A DNA stretch of 64,000 nt from Candidatus Neomarinimicrobiota bacterium (GTDB lineage Bacteria; Fidelibacterota; UBA2242; B5-G15), in NCBI GenBank assembly GCA_017656425.1, contig JACDNV010000002.1:244170-308169 (forward strand), given 5' to 3'. The position numbers and the translations under genes were made by a program. Positions 9,897 to 18,125 of this stretch are shown here, in pieces (position 1 is the first letter of the stretch; every line of letters begins with the position of its first letter). Under the pieces are notes generated by a model. That model saw nothing but the letters and a program-made list of their open reading frames with translations. It was not told the DNA's origin and did not search any database.

Positions 9897-10658
9897 GTGA
9901 TAGATAAATCAGCAATAGTAAGTCATTGTGCGAAAATTGGTAAGAACGTGGGAATTGGTCCGTATGCATATATAATGGATAATGTAGAAATCGGTGATGG
10001 AACTCAAATTGGTGCCCATGCAGTTATTGCATCTGGAGTAAGAATTGGGAAGAATTGCAGGATATTTCATCATGCAGTAATTGGAGAGGTCCCACAGGAT
10101 TTAAAATTTGAAGGTGAAGAGACAGTAGTTGAAGTTGGTGATAATACTACTATAAGGGAATTTGTTACAATAAATAGGGGGACAAAAGCTACTGGTAAAA
10201 CTATTGTGGGGTCTAATTGCTTTTTGATGGCTTATGTACATGTTGCCCATGATTGTAGAGTTGGGGATAATTCAATACTCGCAAATGCGGTGAATCTTGG
10301 TGGACATGTTGAAATGGATGATTGGGTTGTTATTGGTGGTTTGGTTGGTGTGCATCAGTTTGTAAAAATAGGTAAACATAGCTTTATTGGTGGTGGTTTC
10401 AGAGTTACAAAGGATGTTCCACCATATGTCCTTGCTGCAGGTGAACCTTTGAGGTTCGAAGGGCTGAATGTCGTTGGACTGAGAAGGAGAGGTTTTAGTT
10501 CTGAGCAGATAAAGAAAATAAAGGACGCTTATAAAGTAATTTATAATACTAATCTTAATGTGTTAGATGCTGTTAAAAAGCTGGAAAAAGACCCATCGGA
10601 TGAGGTAAAAACCATAATTGAATTTATAAAAAGCAGCTCAAGAGGCATAATAAGATAG
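9897..10658 (+). CDS. lpxA: Acyl-ACP--UDP-N-acetylglucosamine O-acyltransferase LpxA
   Basis: A 253-residue left-handed beta-helix enzyme for the first lipid A step. The catalytic His lies in MAYVHVAHDCRVGD (about residue 123), and the acyl-chain ruler region GGLVGVHQFVKIG and the GLRRRGFS C-terminal helix are typical. It uses a GTG start at 9897 ten bases after lpxC-fabZ. LpxB and LpxK are not in the window, so the pathway must be completed elsewhere. Confidence 0.95.
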   Translation: MIDKSAIVSHCAKIGKNVGIGPYAYIMDNVEIGDGTQIGAHAVIASGVRIGKNCRIFHHAVIGEVPQDLKFEGEETVVEVGDNTTIREFVTINRGTKATGKTIVGSNCFLMAYVHVAHDCRVGDNSILANAVNLGGHVEMDDWVVIGGLVGVHQFVKIGKHSFIGGGFRVTKDVPPYVLAAGEPLRFEGLNVVGLRRRGFSSEQIKKIKDAYKVIYNTNLNVLDAVKKLEKDPSDEVKTIIEFIKSSSRGIIR

Positions 10659-10665
10659 AACTGTT

Positions 10666-11361
10666 TTGAAAATAAAGATTCTAATCTTTAGAGCTATATT
10701 TACACTAATCGTAGTGCATAATATTTTATATCCTTTGTCATTAAAGTTGGGTGAGAAAGGGAATGCCAGGGTGGTAGTGATGCCACTGGCAAGAATTATT
10801 AAAGCACAATCCTTACTATTTTCTGATCTGGTCGCTTCCGGTCGAGATCCTGATATTCTACTTACCTTTGGTTTGCCATCCATTATTTTACAAAATGGAA
10901 ATAAAATTGTGCACGGTTACCCTACCTTTAGTGGAATGCTGGATCTATCTCTACATGTAAGTCTCGGAGTTTCATTTTTTTCGGGAAGGTACTATGATGA
11001 CAATATCAATATAATTAATCCACGTTTTATGGTTAGTGTTAATAATGAACTGATTTCCGAAGGTTTTGTTATAGTAAATTTTATACGAACGATTGGGCCT
11101 GATGATTTTCGGTTTTTCTCCCGGGATATTTCGTTTATAAAAAGATTTGAAATGGAAGGATATAGTCTATTTCTCGGGATGACTTTTGGGGAACTGGAGT
11201 GTAGAAATGAAAAGCTGATGCCATTTTCTTTTAAGGAAACAGTTGTTGATTTTCAAAGCGGGGTCTTAACAAGGCTAAATAGTAATATTTTCACAGGATT
11301 TGAATTTAAAGCTGGTAAAAATTTTCTTTACTTTAATTTAAACTTCATCATAATTATATGA
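10666..11361 (+). CDS. Unknown protein between lpxA and dxr, probably exported
   Basis: I do not recognise this 231-residue protein. It begins with a TTG (no strong ribosome binding site) and a hydrophobic leader (ILIFRAIFTLIVVHNILYPL) that could be a signal peptide. The rest alternates hydrophobic and polar residues with many aromatics and ends on a hydrophobic strand (YFNLNFIIII), compatible with a small beta-barrel or a barrel-like envelope protein. Its tight placement, eight bases from both lpxA and dxr, suggests co-transcription with the lipid A/isoprenoid genes. An envelope role is inferred from context only. Confidence 0.55.
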   Translation: MKIKILIFRAIFTLIVVHNILYPLSLKLGEKGNARVVVMPLARIIKAQSLLFSDLVASGRDPDILLTFGLPSIILQNGNKIVHGYPTFSGMLDLSLHVSLGVSFFSGRYYDDNINIINPRFMVSVNNELISEGFVIVNFIRTIGPDDFRFFSRDISFIKRFEMEGYSLFLGMTFGELECRNEKLMPFSFKETVVDFQSGVLTRLNSNIFTGFEFKAGKNFLYFNLNFIIII

Positions 11362-11368
11362 GAATAAA

Positions 11369-12514
11369 ATGAAGAGAATAGGCATATTTGGTTCAACAGG
11401 GTCAATTGGAAAAAACACTATCAGGATAATTAGGGAATTTCCCGATAAGTTTCGGGTAATATATCTTGCATGTGGGAAAAACTATAGAGAATTAATTGAT
11501 CAGGCGAAATTATTGAAGCCTAAAATGGTTGCAATATATGATGAGAATTTTGTTGATATTGTGAAAAGTGAGCTTTCTTCTTATGGTATAAAGATACTCT
11601 CGGGAAATAATGGTATTAGGGAGCTTGCAGAATGCAAAGAGGTAGATCTTGTGGTAAATGCAATAGTGGGGTTTAAAGGTCTGGAACCTACATATATTTG
11701 TGTCAAAAATGGAGTGAATATTGCCCTTTCTAACAAAGAATCCATTGTGATGGCAGGTGAAATAATTACTTCAATTGTTAAAGATAAAGGGATTAATTTA
11801 CATCCTATTGATAGTGAGCATAGTGCTATATGGCAATGTATTATTGGCGAGGATAAAAATTTTATAAAGAGAATTATTTTAACAGGGTCAGGTGGTCCAT
11901 TTAGGCAAATACAGAAAGAATGTTTTGCGAATATAACACCTGAGCAGGCATTGAAACATCCTACATGGAGTATGGGCAAGAAGATTACTATTGACTCTGC
12001 AACCATGATGAATAAAGGGTTGGAAGTAATAGAAGCCAGATGGCTTTTCGACATTCCAGCAGAGAAAATAGATATACTGATACATCCTCAGTCAATAGTA
12101 CATTCACTTGTCGAATTTGTTGATGGTTCGGTTAAGGCACAACTTGGGGTTCCGGATATGAAACTTCCAATACAATTTGCTCTTTCATATCCAGAAAGAT
12201 TTGATAAAGCCTGGGAGAAATTGAACCTAGAAAATATTGGGACATTAACATTTGAACAGCCTGATATAGAAAAATTCCCCTGTATAAGACTTGCATATGA
12301 GTCAATTAGTATAGGGGGTAACGCACCTGCCATATTGAATGTAGCCAATGAACTTGCCGTTTATGCTTTTCTTGATAGAAAGATTAAATTTAACGAAATT
12401 TCTGTGTTAATTGAGAAAGCACTAAAGGAGATTGATATTATAAAAAATCCTTCGATAGAAGATATATTTTTAACGGAGAAAGAAGTATCGAAGTATATAA
12501 ATTTGTTAATTTAA
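11369..12514 (+). CDS. dxr: 1-deoxy-D-xylulose 5-phosphate reductoisomerase
   Basis: A 381-residue NADPH-dependent enzyme making 2-C-methyl-D-erythritol 4-phosphate, the committed MEP-pathway step. The NADPH-binding GSTGSIGKNT at the N-terminus, metal/substrate motifs IDSEHSAIWQ and LTGSGGPFR, and the MGKKITIDSATMMNKGLE signature are complete. Length is normal. With ispG at 24370 it shows that isoprenoids for the undecaprenyl carrier come from the MEP route. It precedes rseP by 19 bases, a common pairing. Confidence 0.96.
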   Translation: MKRIGIFGSTGSIGKNTIRIIREFPDKFRVIYLACGKNYRELIDQAKLLKPKMVAIYDENFVDIVKSELSSYGIKILSGNNGIRELAECKEVDLVVNAIVGFKGLEPTYICVKNGVNIALSNKESIVMAGEIITSIVKDKGINLHPIDSEHSAIWQCIIGEDKNFIKRIILTGSGGPFRQIQKECFANITPEQALKHPTWSMGKKITIDSATMMNKGLEVIEARWLFDIPAEKIDILIHPQSIVHSLVEFVDGSVKAQLGVPDMKLPIQFALSYPERFDKAWEKLNLENIGTLTFEQPDIEKFPCIRLAYESISIGGNAPAILNVANELAVYAFLDRKIKFNEISVLIEKALKEIDIIKNPSIEDIFLTEKEVSKYINLLI

Positions 12515-12533
12515 TAAAGGAATAAAGAGAGAA

Positions 12534-13598
12534 ATGCTAACGATAATTTCTGTATTGGTGGTTATAGGTGGGGTTGTATTGGCTCATGAATTGGGACATT
12601 TTGTGTTTGCAAAACTTACTGGTATGAGGGTAGAGATTTTTTCTATCGGTTTTCCGCCTAAATTGTTTGGTAAAAAGATAGGAGAAACTGAATATAGAAT
12701 ATCTGCAATACCGCTTGGTGGATATGTAAAGGTATCTGGTGTAGTAGATGAATCTATGGATACAGAAATAAAAGGTGAGCCATGGGAGTTTCAGTCGAAA
12801 AATATTGTGCAGAAATTACTTTTTATATCCGGAGGTGTGCTTTTTAATCTTTTATTCGCTGTTTTTATTTTCAGCATACTAACGGGGTTATCTGGGATAT
12901 ATGAGGCAGATAATTCTCCTGTAATTGGTGAGGTTATGGGAAAATTCCCTGCTGATTCGATTGGTCTTATTGCAGGTGATAGAATTTTAGCTGTAAATGG
13001 TATCCCAACCAACAGCTGGAATGAAATCACAGAGATTATACATTCCTATCCAGATACAATAATTAGAATAAAATGGGAGAGGGACGGAGAAGTTTTTGAA
13101 AAGGAAGTTCACACCCTTAAAAATAGGATTTTAAAAGGTAGCAAATTTGTAGAAGTAGGTTTGGTGGGTATATCACCGATATTGCATTGTAAGAAAGCTA
13201 CCTTTTTTAGTGCGATAGGGAGAGGATTCGAGAATACATTTTACTGGTTGAAAGTAACTATTATTTCTGTTAAGCTTTTAATTACGGGACAGGAATCTAT
13301 AAGAAATATTGGAGGACCAATTTTTATCGCACAACTTGCTGGTCAAACAGCAAGAACAGGTGGTCTGAGCGCTCTGGCTGGATTAATGGCAATAATAAAT
13401 ATTAATTTAGGACTTATAAATATTTTACCACTTCCTGCCCTTGATGGGGGTCATTTCTTAATTACATTGATTGAAGGTATAAAAGGTAAACCTTTAACTA
13501 CAAGAACGAAATTAATAATCCAACAGATTGGAATAGCTATAATTATACTTTTGACTATTCTTGTTTTCTACAATGATATATCCAGGTTATTTAGGTAG
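12534..13598 (+). CDS. rseP: Site-2 intramembrane zinc protease RseP
   Basis: A 354-residue polytopic protease that cleaves membrane-bound anti-sigma factors or signal-peptide remnants. The zinc site HELGH is in the first membrane segment (VLAHELGHFVFAK) and the third ligand region is LINILPLPALDGGH near residue 303. One PDZ domain lies between (about 115-200; E. coli RseP has two). The C-terminus has the final membrane helix (IIQQIGIAIIILLTILVFY). The dxr-rseP pairing is widespread. No cognate anti-sigma gene is visible nearby. Confidence 0.95.
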   Translation: MLTIISVLVVIGGVVLAHELGHFVFAKLTGMRVEIFSIGFPPKLFGKKIGETEYRISAIPLGGYVKVSGVVDESMDTEIKGEPWEFQSKNIVQKLLFISGGVLFNLLFAVFIFSILTGLSGIYEADNSPVIGEVMGKFPADSIGLIAGDRILAVNGIPTNSWNEITEIIHSYPDTIIRIKWERDGEVFEKEVHTLKNRILKGSKFVEVGLVGISPILHCKKATFFSAIGRGFENTFYWLKVTIISVKLLITGQESIRNIGGPIFIAQLAGQTARTGGLSALAGLMAIININLGLINILPLPALDGGHFLITLIEGIKGKPLTTRTKLIIQQIGIAIIILLTILVFYNDISRLFR

Positions 13599-13615
13599 CG
13601 TAAAGGAAGAAACAT

Positions 13616-14806
13616 ATGGCTAATGATATTAAAATATACAAATCAAGGTGGATCGTACCAGTATCGAAACATCCCTTAAAAGATTCCTATATTATTGTTA
13701 GTGAAGATAAGATTCATAGTGTGGTTACAGAATTACAGGAAGAGTATAAAGACTATGAAGTTGTAGATCTCGGTAATTCAGTTGTTTTTCCAGCATTTGT
13801 TAATACTCACATACACCTCGAACACTCTTCGCCGGTATTTGTCCCCACAAATTTTAAAGAATATTTATTTAAATGCTATGAAGAGGAGCGAGAACCTGAC
13901 GATATCAGAAAGAATACTATAAATGAAAATATTAAAGATGTTTTAGGATATGGTACTATAGCAGTGGCTGATTTTAGCTCAGATGGAATTTCAGTAAATC
14001 CTTTAATAGAAAGTGAATTGTTTGCCAGGGTCTTTATTGAAATAAAAGGATTTAGAAGATTGCAGAAAGATTTTATTCTTAAAAGGTATAAAGATATAAT
14101 AGATTTTTTGCCGGTAAGTAAAAAAGTTACATGTCATTTTACCCCTTCTTCGCTTGCCCTTACAAATGAAGAACTCCTCAGGGCGATTTTTTACAGAGAG
14201 AAACATATTGCTATGCATTTTGGATTTGAAGAGTGTGAAAGGCAGTTGCTCTTGAATTGTAACGGGTTATTGAAACAATATTTGCTTAGTGTTGAAGATT
14301 ATGACTTTGACTGGAAATGTCCGGGAAAGAGCCCTGTGAATTATATGATGGAAAATATGCTATATACAAAGCACAACTTATTAGTCCACTGCTGTGATCT
14401 AACGGAAGAGGAGATTGAAAGACTAAAAGAGTTACCGGAAAAAATAAATATTAGTATTGCACCACGAGTTTATGATTCATTATCAATCAAACCTCCTGAC
14501 ATTCATAAATTGATTGAGAATGGATTTAACATATGTCTTGGTACTGAAAGTAGAGTGGTTAACAATGATCTGGACTTAAGAAATGAAATGATTAGATGCG
14601 TCACGAAATTCAAGGTTAGTTATGATAATGCTTTAAAATTTGCTACATTGAATGGTGCTTATGCTATCGGATTTCACAGGGAAGTAGGTAGCTTAGAACC
14701 AGGTAAAGTGGCAAAATGTCTTGTCATAAAGAATATAGATGAGGAAATTGATGATCCATATAAACCTATATTTAATCCTGATTATAAAATAGAGTGGTTA
14801 TTATAA
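13616..14806 (+). CDS. Amidohydrolase-superfamily protein (nucleoside deaminase-like) with altered active site
   Basis: A 396-residue TIM-barrel amidohydrolase most like the SAH/MTA/aminofutalosine deaminase group: small N-terminal beta domain, then NTHIHLEH (His65/His67 metal ligands), LLVHCCD (His258), and GTESRVVNNDLDLRNEM near 309, where relatives have GTDS. Two expected residues differ: the HxxE motif reads HFGF at 201 (Glu displaced by one), and the metal/catalytic Asp of GTD is Glu311. It may act on an unusual substrate or be impaired. It follows rseP by 17 bases in the same run, with no clear functional link to it. Confidence 0.75.
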   Translation: MANDIKIYKSRWIVPVSKHPLKDSYIIVSEDKIHSVVTELQEEYKDYEVVDLGNSVVFPAFVNTHIHLEHSSPVFVPTNFKEYLFKCYEEEREPDDIRKNTINENIKDVLGYGTIAVADFSSDGISVNPLIESELFARVFIEIKGFRRLQKDFILKRYKDIIDFLPVSKKVTCHFTPSSLALTNEELLRAIFYREKHIAMHFGFEECERQLLLNCNGLLKQYLLSVEDYDFDWKCPGKSPVNYMMENMLYTKHNLLVHCCDLTEEEIERLKELPEKINISIAPRVYDSLSIKPPDIHKLIENGFNICLGTESRVVNNDLDLRNEMIRCVTKFKVSYDNALKFATLNGAYAIGFHREVGSLEPGKVAKCLVIKNIDEEIDDPYKPIFNPDYKIEWLL

Positions 14807-14932
14807 TATTTTTTATTTTGCTATTGAAAAATTCAAAAAGATTCATTAATAAAAAATTAGATGTTTTATTATCGCAATTATAAAAGTATCAATTATATAA
14901 AAATCGGGGTTTTATAAAACTGGAGGAAAAAG

Positions 14933-16069
14933 ATGGGTGAATTTAGCCTGTTACGAGATTTTTTGAAAATCAAGACAAAGAGATTCCCTGTTACTACGGC
15001 CTACCTTACCAAGAATATTGTAGGGCGAGGGAAGATGAGTTATATGACGGAATTGAAGAAATTAATTCGGTACAAGCAAAATAAGTCCTATTATAGAGAG
15101 TTAAGTGAGGAGGAAAGGAATTTTGTTTCTCAAGATTTTGAAAGAATTTTAAAATTTGCAAATGAGGATTTTCCTATTAATGGCAAACTTACAAGTGTTT
15201 GTTTTTCTTCAGTAGGAGAAAACTTGTGGGAAGTGGTAAATTTTGATGTTCCATTTATGACAGAAGTAGAAGTTCAGCCTTTTGTATATATTAAGCCTTT
15301 AGCAAAATTGTACAGTCATTACAGGAATTATGGATTAGTATTGGTGGATAAAGCTAAAGCAAAAATATTTGAAAGAAGACTTGGTAGCAATATTGAGCAT
15401 TTCCAGGTAAGAAGTAATCAGGTAGAGTCTATTAAATATGGTGGTTATAAGGGTAGGGATGAAAGAAGCGTTGAGAGGAATATTCACAACATAATATTAG
15501 GTCATTACAAAGAGGTTTCCAAAAAGGTTTCTGAATTAGATAGCAAGTTGAATTTCAATTGGATTATACTTGGAGGACACAGAGATGTATTAAATGAGTT
15601 TAAAAAATATCTAAAAGATGACATCTTATGTAAAGTACTTGGTGAAATGATAATAGGCCCTGAAGTGCCTACTGACGATGCTTTCAAGAAAGTTGAATCG
15701 ATGGAGGATATTATAAAGGCTGAATATGAGAAAAGATTGATTCAAAAGGTGAGGGAACTATCAACAGAAAATTATGCTGTAGAGGGTATACAAGCTGTTA
15801 TTATTTCTAGCAGGAAAAGAGCAGTAAAAACACTTTTATTCGCAGAAGATTTTATTCAAAAGGGTCATTATTGTAAAGATTGTGGTTTAATTGATACCGG
15901 GGATGCTACTAAATGTCCCGATTGTGGTAATAACCTAATGATAACAAACGATGTAACAGAAAATTTGATACATTCCGTTCTGGAAAATGGTGGTAATATA
16001 GAAGTCATTGAGAAAGAAAAAGATAAAATCCCTGGAATAGCAGCAATTTTATATTTTCCAATTGTATAA
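14933..16069 (+). CDS. Bacterial archaeo-eukaryotic release factor-like protein (baeRF family 10 type)
   Basis: A 378-residue protein resembling archaeo-eukaryotic eRF1. Residues about 100-250 fit an eRF1 domain 2-like fold (GLVLVDKAKAKIFERRLG) with a glycine/arginine loop YGGYKGRDERSVERN in the position of the GGQ tip. Residues about 270-378 fit domain 3, with AVKTLLFAEDF and a zinc ribbon of two CxxC pairs (CKDC, CPDC). Bacterial homologues have been proposed to act in peptidyl-tRNA release or ribosome rescue; this is family inference. GGAGG at 14922 supports the start. It stands apart from its neighbours by gaps on both sides. Confidence 0.7.
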   Translation: MGEFSLLRDFLKIKTKRFPVTTAYLTKNIVGRGKMSYMTELKKLIRYKQNKSYYRELSEEERNFVSQDFERILKFANEDFPINGKLTSVCFSSVGENLWEVVNFDVPFMTEVEVQPFVYIKPLAKLYSHYRNYGLVLVDKAKAKIFERRLGSNIEHFQVRSNQVESIKYGGYKGRDERSVERNIHNIILGHYKEVSKKVSELDSKLNFNWIILGGHRDVLNEFKKYLKDDILCKVLGEMIIGPEVPTDDAFKKVESMEDIIKAEYEKRLIQKVRELSTENYAVEGIQAVIISSRKRAVKTLLFAEDFIQKGHYCKDCGLIDTGDATKCPDCGNNLMITNDVTENLIHSVLENGGNIEVIEKEKDKIPGIAAILYFPIV

Positions 16070-16135
16070 AAAGATTTGGTTTTTAATATTTGTTTAAATT
16101 ACCAGAAAATAGAGATAAATGTTTTGATTTTTAAC

Positions 16136-16164
16136 TTGACTAACAGGCATTAGTTAAATATATT
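16136..16164 (+). promoter_or_regulatory. Strong sigma-70-like promoter for the motor operon
   Basis: TTGACT at 16136-16141 and TATATT at 16159-16164 are separated by exactly 17 bases. Transcription would start about 16171, giving a leader of about 60 bases before the lipoprotein gene. All genes from 16231 to at least 24380 run in the same direction with small gaps, apart from one of 213 bases before 18126. Confidence 0.5.
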
Positions 16165-16230
16165 TACAGAAGCAAGGTTAGTTTTGAATTATGTTAATAA
16201 ACTTAAAAAATTTTCCGAAGGGTGGGAATA

Positions 16231-17151
16231 ATGAAACAAAAATTTATAATCATTCTATCCGCTTTTATATTTATAGTTTCCTATAGTTGCGGGATTTTTA
16301 AAGAGGTAAAAAGAGAAGAACCTGTTAAAGAGTTGCCAATAGAAGAAAAGGAAATTCAAGAGCCTACTGAAGAGACTACTCGCGTTGGGTTAAAAATTCC
16401 AGAGCAAGTTTCAGATAAAGAAAAAGAAGAAGTAATTAAGGAACTGTCTTTTGAAGTTAAAAAACTAACCGCAAAGGTCTCATCACTTGCTAACGATTTA
16501 AACGAATTAAAAGCAAGAGCTCAAATATGGCAGAATCCATTTTCTTTTTATGACAAAGAAATAATACTAACCAATGGGACATCTATTTTCGGGAAGATAA
16601 TATACCAAGATGATGAGATTATCAAAGTGGAGACACTTATTGGTTATCTGGTTGTAAAAAGAGATGAAATTGTAAGGATTGTGTCGAATACAGTAGCTCA
16701 GGCAACAGAATATGTAATTCCTGAAGAGGTAGAAAAACGAATGGAGTCTCAGGCCCCAACCACCCAGACGCAAACAGTCTTAATTCCTAAAACTCAAACT
16801 AAGGTTTCTGCTATAGGCACTGGACAGGCAAATTGTGTACTGATGGGATCAGTTAAAGAAAGAAAAACATCAACGGGTAACCTGGTTCTTTATGGAGAGG
16901 TTAAAAATATTGGGACAAGAAGAGCAGATTTTGTCAAGATTAATTTTGTTTTTCGTAGGGATTGGAGCGGAACAAAGGATATAAAAACGGTTTTTGTAGA
17001 AGGTTCTAGTTATACATTTAAAAAAACAGGGATTACTACCAGTAATTCACTTCAGCCCGGGGAAACTGGGAAGTTTGAGCTAATATTACCTAAAAATTTC
17101 GGGACATTTGTTAGCTATAGTTATAATATTGAATGGGAGTATTTTGATTAA
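16231..17151 (+). CDS. Exported lipoprotein-like protein with coiled coil and C-terminal FxLYD-type domain
   Basis: A 306-residue protein. A hydrophobic leader ends in SYSC (Cys20), a non-canonical lipobox, so it may be lipidated. A Glu/Lys-rich stretch and a short coiled coil (about 65-95) follow, then a small beta domain (IILTNGTSIFGKIIY...YLVVKRDEIVRIV, about 108-150). A C-terminal beta-sandwich (about 195-306) has LVLYGEVKNIGT, typical of FxLYD-type domains. The true start is ATG 16231 with GGGTGGGA just upstream. It shares one base with the next gene and heads the motor operon, so it may be an envelope anchor; that role is inference. Confidence 0.65.
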   Translation: MKQKFIIILSAFIFIVSYSCGIFKEVKREEPVKELPIEEKEIQEPTEETTRVGLKIPEQVSDKEKEEVIKELSFEVKKLTAKVSSLANDLNELKARAQIWQNPFSFYDKEIILTNGTSIFGKIIYQDDEIIKVETLIGYLVVKRDEIVRIVSNTVAQATEYVIPEEVEKRMESQAPTTQTQTVLIPKTQTKVSAIGTGQANCVLMGSVKERKTSTGNLVLYGEVKNIGTRRADFVKINFVFRRDWSGTKDIKTVFVEGSSYTFKKTGITTSNSLQPGETGKFELILPKNFGTFVSYSYNIEWEYFD

Positions 17152-17912
17152 TGAATAGAATATATTTATTAATTGTAATGATAATATTTGTTTGTTTAAG
17201 TAATCTACAAGCTCAGGATGTAAATAAAGAGCTTGAAGAGAAAAGAAAAGAGCTTGAAAAAAAGGCTGTAGAAATTCTTGATTTACGCTCTGCTCTTATA
17301 ATCCAGCAAGCAGAGCTTAATCAGTTAAGGAAAGAACTTGAAAAGTTGAGAATTCAAAATGAGATTTTAAATGACTCGCTAAGGAGGAAGGAATCAAAGA
17401 TTAAAAATCTCGAAGAGCTTCTAAAAACAGTAAAAGAAGATAAAGAGCTGTCCACGGCGATAATTAGGAATATAAGATCATCTGCAGATACTCTTTCAGA
17501 AGAAAAAAGTATAGTCGATTCTGTTTTGACCGATGAGGAGTATATTTCAATATATAATAATGCTCTATCGATGTACTTTAATAAAGAGTATAGAGCCAGT
17601 ATGGATAAATTTGAATATCTTGTGGTTGCTAACAGTAAGCATCCGTTAGCCGATAATGCTCAATACTGGTTGGGAGAATGCTATTATTCAATGGAAAGGT
17701 ACCAAGATGCTATTGAAGCATTTCAGAGGGTATTAGATCTTGGTGATGGTAATAAGTCTGATGCAGCTATTTTTAAGATCGGATTGAGCTATCTAAAACT
17801 TGGGAATAAGATAAAAGCACATGAGATATTTGTAGATCTTGAAAAGAGATATCCTGACAGTGAACTGGTTGAAAAAGCAAAAGAGTATATGAAATTAGAT
17901 ACAAGTTTTTAA
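17151..17912 (+). CDS. CpoB/YbgF-like periplasmic coiled-coil TPR protein
   Basis: A 253-residue protein with a signal peptide (cleavage near LQAQ), an N-terminal coiled coil (about 24-105, heptads rich in Glu/Lys/Leu) and C-terminal TPR repeats (about 128-250) with ADNAQYWLGECYYSMERY, the pattern of CpoB/YbgF. In E. coli CpoB works with Tol-Pal, an ion-driven MotAB/ExbBD-family system, in coordinating envelope constriction. Here no tol or pal genes are adjacent, and MotAB lies two genes downstream. Its ATG overlaps the upstream stop by one base. Confidence 0.75.
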   Translation: MNRIYLLIVMIIFVCLSNLQAQDVNKELEEKRKELEKKAVEILDLRSALIIQQAELNQLRKELEKLRIQNEILNDSLRRKESKIKNLEELLKTVKEDKELSTAIIRNIRSSADTLSEEKSIVDSVLTDEEYISIYNNALSMYFNKEYRASMDKFEYLVVANSKHPLADNAQYWLGECYYSMERYQDAIEAFQRVLDLGDGNKSDAAIFKIGLSYLKLGNKIKAHEIFVDLEKRYPDSELVEKAKEYMKLDTSF

Positions 17913-18125
17913 TGATACTGTTTACCGGCATTAAATATTGTTATGAAAATCTTGAGGAATATATAATTCCATATAATAAATGCATTGTTTTAACAAATTG
18001 GTGCTATTATATATTTCAAAGTCTCACTTTTTATCACAATTTAACTTATAAGTTTAACAAAAGTGAAAATTTTACAATTGGAAAAGTGAAAAAAGAATAG
18101 TTAATTATGTACTGAGGGAACAGGA

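Noticed and set aside
17912-18100. A 62-codon open frame after the CpoB-like gene
   Set aside because: Low-complexity AT-rich translation with no family resemblance, no Shine-Dalgarno and an unlikely start on the last base of a stop codon. Treated as spacer.
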